Shown: one piece after another, positions 12,401-22,206 of the stretch
How positions within the stretch are numbered: the stretch's first letter is position 1
How the letters are laid out: every line of letters starts with the position of its first letter
DNA from: Sorghum bicolor
Taxonomy: Eukaryota; Streptophyta; Magnoliopsida; Poales; Poaceae
Reading direction: 5' to 3'
Length of the DNA stretch: 64,000 nucleotides
NCBI RefSeq assembly: GCF_000003195.3
Contig: NC_012878.2
Span: 6,514,462-6,578,461, forward strand
The notes under the pieces: generated by a model
What the model saw: the letters and a program-made list of their open reading frames with translations, nothing else
Database searches by the model: none
Told to the model about the DNA's origin: nothing
Position numbers and translations under genes: made by a program

Positions 12401-12875
12401 ATATTATGGACGCATAGAAGACATATGGGAACTAGTCTATGCAGCTAATTTTAAAGTTCCTTTATTCCGGTGCCAATGGGTGAAGATGACCGGAGGTGGG
12501 GTAACAGTCGACAAGGAGTATGGGATGACAACCGTGGACCTTAACAATAGTGGGTTCAAAGACGAACCATTCGTCCTTGCTGCAGACGTGAGTCAGGTGT
12601 TCTATGTCAAAGATATGTCTAGAGGAAAAAATGATGACCACTCAATCATCAATGAGCCAAAGCGCCACATTGTCCTTTCTAGGAAAAGAAACATTGTCGG
12701 AATTGAGGGCAAGTCAGACATTTCAGGCGATTACGAAAGGGATGATCGAATTCCGCCCTTCATAGTCAACAAAGACCCAAGCATTTTGTTAAACAATGAG
12801 GATACTCCATGGTTACGGCAGGATCATAACCAAGGGTCATACGTCAAGAAGAAGTTCACTGTTGTGTCGGCTTGA
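9483..12875 (+). pseudogene. TNP2-type CACTA transposase (Transposase_21), disrupted
   Basis: The start is an ATG at 9483, directly after an AG acceptor-like site. The N-terminal transposon-associated domain (MVTRNWMYNADRRSEEF, CPCAVC, HGE) is followed by an acidic linker. The Transposase_21 core at 9900-11345 carries CPNDCILYR, TDGMNPFGE, GPKQPGNDID and IDVMHL. The C-terminal DUF4218-like (SHDCHVLMTQLLL) and DUF4216-like (YKGYEINGNTFYT) parts run to 12875. There are two defects. The frame is lost between 9836 and 9912, where a short insertion resembles neighbouring sequence. A single TAA at 11343-11345 interrupts the core while the downstream frame of 11436-12875 stays the same. Apart from these it is nearly full length for a grass TNP2. 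It is the presumed catalytic transposase of CACTA C, now inactive unless the stop is read through. Confidence 0.88.
9882..9914 (+). repeat. Short insertion resembling copied local sequence, in the TNP2 linker
   Basis: About 30 bp between the acidic linker and DAQRECESD is made of two pieces found nearby. ATCCAGAAGATACAC also occurs at about 10189-10203, and CCAATATTATTGCTCAGTA also occurs at about 9767-9785. The inserted block shifts the reading frame. This looks like filler copied during break repair. Confidence 0.55.
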
Positions 12876-13830
12876 CTTTGTATGAAACTATATTTGAGAA
12901 TTGTGAATTTTGATGTGTGTAACAAACTTTGTATTCATGACTTTTCCAATTGTTAGAGATCATCAAATGCAAAAATTGTCATGACTATATGTGTCAATTG
13001 TGGATTTTCAACTACACCTTCCCAAAACTTTGTCAAATGCAAAAATGGTCTATATATGAAATGTAGATTTTGATGAGTGGAACAATATTGGTATTCATGA
13101 CTTTTCCATTTGAGACCATCTAGGGTTCCGAAACCGCTGCGTGGCTATGAATTCTCTGAAAATGTATTCATGACTTTTCCATTTGGGACAATCTAGGGTT
13201 CGGTCAAAGGGTGTTTTTGTAAAAACCAATGCTTTGACTTTGGTCAAACTTGGTCAAATGGCCCATTTGATGACTTCAAATGAAAAAAGTTTGAATACAA
13301 AGTTGTTACAGATCATCAAGATCTACATTTTATATATTGTCCATTTTTCCATTTGGATAATTTTGAGCCAATCCTAATCACATTTCTATAAAATCCAAGA
13401 CGGGTTTTGGTCAAACTTGGTCAAATGACAAACTAAATTACTTAAAATGAAAATATTTTGAATACCAAGTTGTTAGATATCTTCAAGATCTAAACTCTTT
13501 ATATACACAACTTTTCCATTTGAGAAAGTTTAAGTTAACAATACCCACCAATTCTTGAATCTCACACAAACTATATGAAACTATATGTGTCAATTGTGGA
13601 TTTTCAACTACACCTTTTCAAAACTTTCTCAAATGTAGAAATGGTCTATATATGAAATGTAGATTTTGATGAGTGGAACAATATTGGTATTCATGACTTT
13701 TCCATTCGAGACTATCTAGGGTTCCGAAACCACTGCGTGGCTATGAATTCTCTGAAAATTCAAAATTCAGTGGTTCAAACTTTTCCAAATGGAAAGTTGA
13801 CCATTAGACAAAATGTAGAACTCGATGAGT
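12876..13830. repeat. Spacer of CACTA C with diverged internal direct repeats
   Basis: No gene is seen. A block of about 180 bp at 12984-13163 recurs at 13580-13759 with scattered changes; it includes GTGTCAATTGTGGATTTTC and GGTTCCGAAACCRCTGCG. A second unit with GGTGTTTTTGTAAAAACC at 13198-13330 recurs at 14585-14700. The spacer is interrupted by the LTR at 13836 and resumes at 14539. Confidence 0.7.
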
Positions 13831-13835
13831 GTAAC

Positions 13836-14538
13836 TGTTGACACCGTTTTTGGGCACGTGTCCAGGATGGCAAGATAAGATGACAGTATGTGGTTTACAG
13901 GATGAGTTGCCGATGAGGATGGTTGACGATAAAGGAGAGGTTGGACGTGACTAAAGTTTACAGGTGATGATGTGTCTGTGCCGATGACTATGATGAGGAG
14001 GTCTGCCGATGACCATGGCAAAAGAGTCTGCCGATGATATAGAGGGGGAGTCTGGAGGCTGCTGATCGGGTTGTGGAAGAGTTTCAATTTGTCACGAGGG
14101 ATAGCTGAGTTATTTCCTTATTTGTTTAAGTCGTTTTGTATACGGATTCCGTGATTTGGAATTCGAATTCTGGTCGTGTTTAGCTATAGCTCTTTGAGCA
14201 GGGTATAAATATGGACCCTAGGGCTTTGTAATGAGACATCTATCAATCAATCAAACACAAGTTTTTACTCATATTCCAGCATCTACTTTTCGACGACTTC
14301 GTCATACTTTTTTCCTTTTTATTACGAGTTCTTAGGAATTCGTCGACTTAAGCTCGGCGTATTCTCGAGTTCCGCGTGAGTACCTCTTGGCCGTGACATC
14401 CGGGCGCATCGCTGTTGTCAGGACCAAAGTATTCGAGTTACCACCTTTGCCGATAGTAAGGTCAAATCGGCTGGCACGCCTTAACATTTGAATCGGGTAT
14501 TAGCCTTTTGTGTTTGCAGATCAGCTTTTGCATCAACA
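13836..14538 (+). mobile_element. Left LTR of the Tat element, structurally a solo LTR (TSD GTAAC on both sides)
   Basis: A 703-bp LTR runs from TGTTGACACC to GCATCAACA. GTAAC precedes it (13831-13835) and GTAAC also follows it directly (14539-14543). A proviral 5' LTR would instead be followed by a primer-binding site. By eye it differs from the right LTR (26119-26822) by six substitutions and one single-base indel, so both come from one recent insertion. A TATA box TATAAATA is at 14204-14211. Confidence 0.93.
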
Positions 14539-15133
14539 GTAACAAACTTTGTATTAATGACTTTTCCATTTGGGACCATGTAGGGTTCGGTCAAACGGTG
14601 TTTTTGTAAAAACCAATGCTTTGACTTTGGTCAAACTTGATCAAATGACCCATTTGATGACTTCAAATGAAATAATTTTGAATATAAAGTTGTTAGGAAA
14701 ATTTTTGAATACCAAGTTATTAGATATCATCAAGATCTAAACTTTTTATATACACAACTTTTTATATGACAAATAGATTTTTTATTTGATGAAAATTATA
14801 CCCTACTACCATTCCGAGTAATCAATAACAAAAATAAAAAGTTTAACGTCAATATGATGTGAAAATAAATTTCTAGTTGATTGGATACAGTTTTTGTAAA
14901 TTTATTAGAATAATATATTTTTGCATTAACAAAATACTAAACATTTCTTACAAAATTATTGCAAATTATAAAAATACAGCAAGATATTTAAGGTTAAAAA
15001 TTTTCATGTGTACATTAAAAAAATTACAATATATGTCACTGTTTAAAAAATATTATGCAAAATATTTAATTTACTATACAATTTATAATATAAACTGTAT
15101 ATATAAACACTTTAAAAACCCTAAACTAAAAAA

Positions 15134-15194
15134 CAGAGCCTTTAGAACCGGCCCATAGTGGGAACCGGTGCTAAAGGGTCGACCCCTATATAAG
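15134..15194 (+). promoter_or_regulatory. Internal subterminal-motif pair plus TATA box ahead of the tnpA-like gene (copy 1)
   Basis: CCTTTAGAACCGGCCCATA and GGGAACCGGTGCTAAAGGG are an inverted pair of the same motif that makes up the ends of CACTA C. TATATAAG at 15187-15194 follows and then a GC-rich leader with repeated CGCCGCC/CAGCGCC. The second copy is at 27399-27453. The array was probably the promoter of the second transposon gene. Confidence 0.65.
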
Positions 15195-15459
15195 CGCCGG
15201 TGCGCCCTGGATCTAAAGTCTTCGTCTTCGTCGAGACACACCTGAACCGCCGCCTCCATCACCAGCGCCGCCGCCGTTTCGTCTGCCCGCGCCGTCGTCC
15301 AGCGCCGCCGCGTGGCCGTCTGCAGCGCCGTCGCGGTCATCATCGCCACCAGCGCCGCCGCGGGCGCCATCTTCTCCACCAGCGCCGCCACCAGCGCTGT
15401 CTTTTCTCCGCGGTGATCTTTCTCCACGTCGATCTCCGGCCGGCCGTCGATCTGCTATA

Positions 15460-16234
15460 GCGCGCGCTCTCTCAATGTATTTATCAAGATCGAACTCCGG
15501 CTCTCTGCAAAATGAATGAATATATATTTTTTGCAGATTATATATATATGCAAAATGATGAATGAATGTATATTAGTTTTTAGTATAATATATATATATA
15601 TATATATATAAACTGCAGAATGAATGAATGTATATTAGTTTTTAGTATATTATATATATATATAATCTGCAAAATGAATGTATATTAGTTTTTAGTATAT
15701 TAGTATATTATATATATTAGTAATTAATATAAGTGTAGGGTTGACCTGTTATAAATTATATTATGCTAATATATATTTGTAATGTATTAATTTTATTCTT
15801 GTATTATTATTGTAGTATTTTTTAGTATAAATTATATTATTCTTGTAGTATTTTTAGTATATATTTGTAGTATATTATTCTTGTATTATTCTTGTATCAT
15901 ATTTTATTTTCTAGTGTGTTGTATATATTATTGTTTGTACTGTTATTCTAGTATTGTTTTTTGAGTATATTATTCTAGTGTATTACTTGGCTTAAAAGAT
16001 TCTAGTATTATTTTTAGAGCACTCCAACACTTTTATTTGTAGTAGTACTAGTAGTAGTATATAAGTCTCTAATATATATTCTAGTAGTGTTTAGCCACCA
16101 AATTTATTCTAATAGGGTTTTGTATATATTATTGTTTGTACTGTATTATTCTAGTATTGTTTTTTAGTATATTATTCTAGTGTATTTCTTATCTTATATA
16201 GAATATATATATATATATATATGTATGGTTGCAG
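15460..16234. other. AT-rich probable intron with TA microsatellites (copy 1)
   Basis: An AT-rich stretch lies between the GC-rich leader and the acceptor (TTGCAG) ahead of the tnpA-like ATG. It contains several (TA)n runs and repeated TATTCTAGTATTGTTTTT phrases. The matching stretch at about 27722-28496 differs mainly in run length. Confidence 0.5.
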
Positions 16235-16242
16235 ACATAGAA

Positions 16243-17401
16243 ATGGCTGACCGTCCTCATGATGATCCTGATTATATGGACCTCATGATGATCCTGATTA
16301 TATGGAAGCTGCCATTCAAAATATGATCGACGACGGTAGTCAGTACTTTATTGATTACCACGAGATCATGCAAGGCAATCCGACTAAGCAACAAGAGGGC
16401 AATGCCCCTGAGCAACAAGAGGGCAATGCGCCTGAGCAACAACTTGTCGTGCAACAAGACGAAAATACTGGCGAGGTATATGTAAATGTAAACATATATA
16501 ATTAATGCATCTCTTACATTATGTTTTAGACTTATTACTTGATTATTAATTTAGTATTTTTGTTTCTATATCTACGTGTAGCCTTCTGGATCGACCTCTA
16601 CGGGGAGAAGCGTACCTCCACGAGGGCCACAGAAGCCGTTGGAGGGCCGCTATGTAATCTCTGAGTTTGAGATAGCTACAGGCAGACCACTTGGTGAGCA
16701 TGCAAATAAATATGTTAGTCACTGTGGATATCTTGTGAGAGATCAAATACCGATCAGTGCTCGTGAATGGAGAGAGAAGCGAGGTGCTCCTGAGATCAGT
16801 TTTGTCTCTGATCGTGACAAGGAGTTAGTTTGGAAAGCCGTCACAGACGTTTTCACCTTCGACACCAACGATGAAGAGTTGAAGGTGCGAATTTATGACT
16901 GGACTATGAAGAAGATGGCAGTACTGTTCCAGAATTGGAAGAAGACTTTGTACAATAAATTTGTTAAGAAAAATGAGACTCCAAATTTCAACCTCAAGCA
17001 ATATGTAAAGCTGAGGGCCTTCTGGGATGACTTTGTGCAGTACAAAACATCAGAAGAGGGTAAGGAACGAGCCATTAGAAATAAAGAGAATACAAGTAAA
17101 AAGACATACCACCATCATATGAGATCAGGTGGTTATAAGAGTGCTGTTCCCAAGTGGGACCGAATGGAACAGGAGATGCTTGCTATGGGGGTCACACCCG
17201 AGACAATAGCAAAGAATTGGAGCGAGCGCTCCAAGCATTGGTTCTACGGTCATGGAGGAAGCATGGACCCAGACACCGGGGCGCTAGTTTGGGGCCAAGA
17301 AATATCTAGAGCAGCAGAGAGACTAGTCCGTGCACGAGAGGCGGTTCAGTCTGGTGAGTTCAGGCCTAACAGGGAGAGGCGGTTCAGTCTGGTGAGTTCA
17401 G
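16243..17401 (+). pseudogene. tnpA-like (En/Spm plant transposase) 5' fragment, copy 1, fused to gag
   Basis: Exons 16243-16475 and 16582-17401 repeat the first part of the gene at 28505-32569. The ATG follows a TTGCAG acceptor. The first exon carries a 26-bp tandem duplication (at about 16248-16299) that shifts the frame, with a Gln-rich tract after it. The second exon encodes the conserved tnpA block (LEGRYVISEFEIATG, AVLFQNWKKTLYNKF, WDDFVQYKTSEEG, GSMDPDTGALVWG). It stops at 17401, where a repeated 28-bp stretch joins it to retrotransposon gag. The open frame from 16639 runs through this junction, making a chimeric frame of 536 codons to 18249. It cannot encode a normal TNPA. Confidence 0.85.
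17336..17401 (+). repeat. 28-bp direct repeat at the CACTA/retrotransposon breakpoint
   Basis: The 28-bp stretch starting GAGAGGCGGTTCAGTCTGGT occupies 17336-17363 and again 17374-17401. The first copy continues into normal tnpA sequence, the second into gag (ATCGGTATCGGCG). Copy 2 of the segment (29598-29639) has it only once. It looks like repair-associated filler. Confidence 0.85.
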
Positions 17402-18815
17402 ATCGGTATCGGCGCCAGCAAGAAGATTATCGATGGGAGGAAGAAAGACGCCGACAGGTGTGGAATCGGCATAGAGATCATTGGAACTGCCCGTTCTTCA
17501 TCCATTGTTGGGAGGAAAATATTAAGCTTCCTACTGTCAGAGACTGCCCTGAGTGCAATGGTTATGATCGGTACGACAGGACTGATCGGCGTTATCCTGA
17601 TGACAATCGGCGATTTGATGGGCCGATCAGAGGAAGAGCATCGGTTCATGATCGGCTGGGGGGCAGGCTTAACGTGCACGATAGGCTTGGTGATCGTGTC
17701 CAATATTTTCCCAGGAACCAGGAAGAGCTCGAGGGGATGGCTAATGCACGAATTCCCGATGAGTTTATATTTTGCAGGGATGCTAACACGTATCGTATGG
17801 AGTCAAGGGAGAACCGACGCCCGGCAGCAAGGCAAAAGCCGCTCCCTCCATGGTGTCCTGAAGGGTTGACCAAGACACAGAAAAGGAGATTGCAGCGTGA
17901 AAGGCAAGAGGAGCTAAACAAGGGCGAAAATTCTGGTCAGTCTGGGGATCAGCAGCAGTCACATCATAAGAAAGGAGGTCCATCGGCAGGAGTTAACATG
18001 GTCTTTATGTTACCGATGGAGTTTCTTGCACCATCCAGTGATGATGAGTTGGAATTTTCTGATCAGATAGCTCAGCTGGCTCTGGATCCGATGACAGCTA
18101 TCTTTGAGAAACCTGCCGATGACGAGAGACAGCATCTCAAAGCTCTGTTTGTCAAAGGAAGGGTTGATGGGCAGCCAATGACCAAGATCCTAGTTGATGG
18201 TGGAGCTGCTATTAATATTATGCCATATGCAGTATATCGGATCCGATGACAGCTATCTTTGAGAAACCTGCCGATGACGAGAGACAGCATCTCAAAGCTC
18301 TGTTTGTCAAAGGAAGGGTTGATGGGCAGCCAATGACCAAGATCCTAGTTGATGGTGGAGCTGCTATTAATATTATGCCATATGCAGTATATCGGAAGCT
18401 TGGAAAAGGGGATCAGGACTTGACCAAGACCGATATGATGCTCAAGGATTTTGAAGGAAACGTGTCTCCAGTCAAAGGGGCAATATGTGTGGAGTTGACC
18501 ATCGGCAGCAAAACCTTGCCGACAACTTTCTTCGTAATTAGTGGAAAGGGTGCTTATAACTTATTGTTGGGAAGAGATTGGATTCATGCCAATTGTTGCA
18601 TCCCGTCTACCATGCACCAATGCCTGGTTCAGTGGGTAGGCGACAAGATTGAGATTGTCCCGGGGGATTCTTCTTATGTCATTGCATCGGCAGAGGCGGA
18701 TACCTATGAAAGGACCAAGTGCATTTCAGGAGAAGTTTGGGAGAAAGATTTTCTCAAAGTTGCCGATTACGAAATTCCACCGATCCAAGCAGTCGGTTCT
18801 GACGATGGTTTTTAA
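17402..18815 (+). pseudogene. Gypsy gag C-terminal part and aspartic protease, frameshifted
   Basis: A charged Arg/Asp-rich stretch is followed by a Cys/His block (WNCPFFIHCWEENIKLPTVR then DCPEC), the zinc-finger type usual in this gag family. The protease region follows, with LVDGGAAINIMP as the active-site loop and LLLGRDWIHA as the flap/C-terminal motif. The catalytic loop reads D-G-G rather than D-S/T-G, a form often seen in plant Gypsy elements. A 155-bp tandem duplication (18086-18395) lies in the protease and shifts the frame, so the frame that starts upstream ends at 18249 and another opens at 18246. Gag lacks its N-terminal half. Confidence 0.85.
18086..18395 (+). repeat. 155-bp perfect tandem duplication in the protease region
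   Basis: The stretch 18086-18240 (ATCCGATGACAGC...GTATATCGG) is repeated at 18241-18395 with no difference that I can see. GG precedes ATCC in both, so the joint has a short microhomology. Since 155 is not a multiple of three it breaks the frame. The identity implies a very recent event, or an assembly artefact. Confidence 0.92.
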
Positions 18816-21800
18816 TGGATAGGTTCGCCGATGATGGAAAATTAGGCCAGGGATTCACATCGGCCGATGATTTGGTAGAAGTAGATATAGGTAATGGTGA
18901 TAAACCTAGGCCTACTTTTATTAGTGCTAAGTTAAATCCTGAGTGTAAGTAGCAATTAATCAATTTGTTAAAGGAATATAAAGATTGCTTTGCTTGGGAT
19001 TATACCGAGATACCTGGTTTAGACCGATCAATTGTTGAACATCGGTTACCCATCAAGTCTGGATTTCGGCCACATCAGCAGCCAGCTCGCCGATGTAATC
19101 CTAATATTCTACCTGATATTAAGGCCGAAATCACTAAGCTTATTGAAGCTAAGTTTATTCGGCAGTGTCGGTATGCCGAATGGATTTCCAATGTCGTTCC
19201 GTTTTACAAGAAAAACGGGAAGCTTCGGGTGTGCATTGATTTCAGGAATCTCAATAAAGCTACGCCGATGGATGGATACCCAATGCCTGTTGCCGATCTG
19301 TTGGTTGACGCCACGGCTGGTCATCGGGTCATCAGCTTTATGGACGGCAATGCAGGGTACAATCAAATATTCATGGCAGAGGAAGATATTCCAAAAACCG
19401 CATTTAGGTGTCCTGGTCATGTTGGGTTATTTGAATGGATAGTCATGACCTTTGGGTTGAAGAATGCTGGTGCTACTTATCAAAGAGCCATGAATTTTAT
19501 ATTTCATGAGTTCATCGGCAAGCTGGTAGAGATCTATATTGATGATGTGGTGGTTAAGTCTGGGGATTTCTCAAAACATCTTGCCGACTTACAGAAGGTA
19601 TTAGAGTGCACAAGGAAGCATGGGTTGAAGATGAATCCCAATAAGTGTGCATTTGGTGTATCGGCAGGGCAGTTTCTTGGTTTCATGGTACATCAAAGGG
19701 GGATTGAAATTAGTCGAAGATCTATTGATGCCATCAATAAAATAGTGGCCCCTACCAACAAGACTGAGCTCCAATCCTTGATCGGCAAGGTAAATTTTAT
19801 CAGGAGATTTATATCCAATCTGTCTGGTAAGATTCGTGCTTTCAGTCCTCTCCTTAAGTTGAAAGCCGATCAAGAGTTTATTTGGGGAACAGAGCAGCAG
19901 TTGGCTTTGGATGAAATTAAGAAATATCTAGCGAATCCTCCAGTTCTAGTTCCACCTCAGCCGGGAAAGCCCTTCAGATTATATTTGTCTACCGATGGGA
20001 CGGTTATCGGTTCGGCTTTGATTCAAGAGTTTGAAGGGAAAGAGCGTGTAATTTATTACTTAAGCAGGAGATTAATTGATGCTGAGACCAGGTATTCGGT
20101 CATTGAGAAGTTATGCTTATGCTTATATTTTTCGTGTATTAAATTGAGGCACTATTTATTATCGGCCGAATGCACTGTTGTTTGCAAAGATGATGTGGTC
20201 CGATACATGCTATCTATGCCGATTATGAGTGGCAGGATCGGTAAATGGATTTTAGCACTGTCGGAGTTCGATCTGCGATACGAATCGGCTAAGGCAGTTA
20301 AAGGACAGATTATGGCCGATTTTGTGACTCAGCATTGCGGTATAGTGGAAGCCTTGGAAGTTGTGCCCTGGACACTTTTCTTTGATGGATCTACATGTGA
20401 CCGGGGGGCAGGAATCGGCATTGTATTAGTTTCCCCTAAGGGGAGGAAGTATGAGTTTTCCTTGCCGATTGTTGCTACATCGCCAAATAATCAGGCTGAA
20501 TATCAGGCTCTGATCAAGGGATTGGAGTTGTTAAGAGAAGTTCGTGCCGGTGCTGTTGAAATTTTTGGGGATTCTATGTTGGTTATAAATCAATTGGCCG
20601 GGAGCTACGAATGCCGAAGTGAAGTTCTCATAACTTATTTCGAAAGAAGCATGCAACTGTTAAAGGAATTCAAAGATTTCCGATTAGAGCATGTTCCTCG
20701 GTTGCATAATGAAGAAGCCAATCGGTTAGCTCAGCATGCCTCGGGATATCAGCCTATGATTAATACAATATCGGCAATTGGTGCCGATGATTGGAGGAAA
20801 GAAATTATTGATTATTTGAAAAATCCATCTAAGAAAGTTGAAAGACGGGTTCGATTTCAAGCAACCAAGTATGTGCTCCTCGAAGATGAATTGTATTATC
20901 GAACTATTGATGGAATTCTTCTCCGATGCCTAGGTGATGATGAAGCTAGAAGTTTAATGAGAGAAGTCCATGAAGGAGTGTGTGGAGCACATCAGTCGGC
21001 TTTCAAGATGAAATGGATGATTAGAAGGAATGGATATTTTTGGCCAACCATACTTGAGGATTGCTTTAAGTATTTCAAGGGGTGTCAAGGTTGTCAAAAG
21101 TTTGGTAACATTCAAAGAGCACCTGCATCGGCCATGAATCCTATTATTAAGCCTTGGCCGTTTTGGGGATGGGCTATCGACCTGATCGGCCAGATTTACC
21201 CACCATCTAGCAAGGGGCATAAGTTCATTCTGGTTGGCACCGATTATTTCACTAAATGGGTTGAAGCTATTCCTTTGAAGAAAGTTACCTCGGCCAATAT
21301 GATTGAATTTGTAAAGGAGCACATTATTTACCGATTTGGGATTCCTCAGACAATCACTACCGATCAAGGCACTATGTTCACATCGGGGGAGTTTGATGAA
21401 TTCGCAATTGGTATGGGGATTAAAGTGTTGAATTCTTCTTCTTATTATGCTCAAGCCAATGGGCAGGCCGAGGCGTCTAACAAAGGAATTATCAAGCTTA
21501 TTAAACGAAAGATTGAAGAGAATCCTAAGCGATGGCATACATTGTTAAATGAAGCACTGTGGTCTTATCGGATGGCTTGTCATGGATCAACCAAGGTGTC
21601 ACCCTATCAATTGGTGTATGGGCATGATGCAGTGTTGCCTTGGGAGATTAAGGCTGGATCCAGGCGATTATCTTTCCAGGATCAGTTAACCGCCGATGAT
21701 TATGCCACTTTGATGACCGATGAGTTGGATGATCTAGCAGGGCATCGGTTAAAAGCTTTAATGAGTATAGAAGAAAATAAGAAAAGAGTTGCTAGATGGT

Positions 21801-22048
21801 ATGATAAGAAAATAAAGGCTAAGGAGTTTGCCGATGGGGATTTGGTGTGGAAATTAATTTTGCCAGTCGGGACTAAAAGTGCGAAGTTTGGAAAGTGGTC
21901 TCCTAATTGGGAAGGTCCTTATCGGATAAGTCGATCGGCTCCTGGTAATGCCTATATTCTAGAAACTCTCGAAGGAGTTGAATTTCCCAGAGCATTAAAT
22001 GGAAAATATTTAAAGAAGTATTACCCCAGCATATGGGTTGATGCATAA
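18816..22048 (+). CDS. pol: Gypsy pol: RT, RNase H, archaeal-type RNase H, integrase
   Basis: The main frame is 18965-22048 (1027 codons). Translated sequence continues upstream from 18816 but is cut by stops at 18813-18815 and about 18950. Residues 75-200 are reverse transcriptase (GKLRVCIDFRNLN, SFMDGNAGYNQ with D127, YIDD at 191-194). Residues 335-400 are the usual RNase H, degenerate at its first motif (LSTDGTVIG). Residues 470-590 are a second RNase H (FFDGS D474, NQAEY E512, GDSML D536, EEANRLA with Asn where Asp is canonical). Integrase has the H669/H676/C707/C710 zinc site and D739, D800 and E836 with 35 residues between the last two. The domain order is that of the Tat clade. The catalytic core looks intact, but the element lacks the start of gag and a primer-binding site, so independent movement is not expected. 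Confidence 0.92.
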
Positions 22049-22206
22049 AAGTTTAAATGCCGATAACATTCCTATCGGCTGGATTAGAGTGTATTTGGGG
22101 ATGGACTTAATGTCTCAAAGGATGCCGATAACAGTCCTATCGGCTAGACTAAGACATTAAGAAAGCTGAAATGCAGAAGGGCAAAGGTGTGTTGCCGATG
22201 AGAGCT

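Larger units (their letters stand above)
14539..17377 (+). repeat. Duplicated CACTA C segment, copy 1 (2.84 kb)
   Basis: From GTAACAAACTTTGTATTAATG to ...AACAGGGAGA this segment matches 26823-29639 almost base for base. The few differences are mainly AT-microsatellite length, an approximately 16-bp deletion in copy 2 near 26990, and isolated substitutions. It holds the internal promoter array and the 5' half of the tnpA-like gene. Its right end is a breakpoint into gag of the retrotransposon. Confidence 0.93.

Noticed and set aside
15083..15460. Arg-rich and Ala-rich frames on both strands (also at 27390-27719)
   Set aside because: GC-rich leader sequence with CGCC repeats is open in several frames; it lies between a TATA box and an intron, so it is more likely untranslated.
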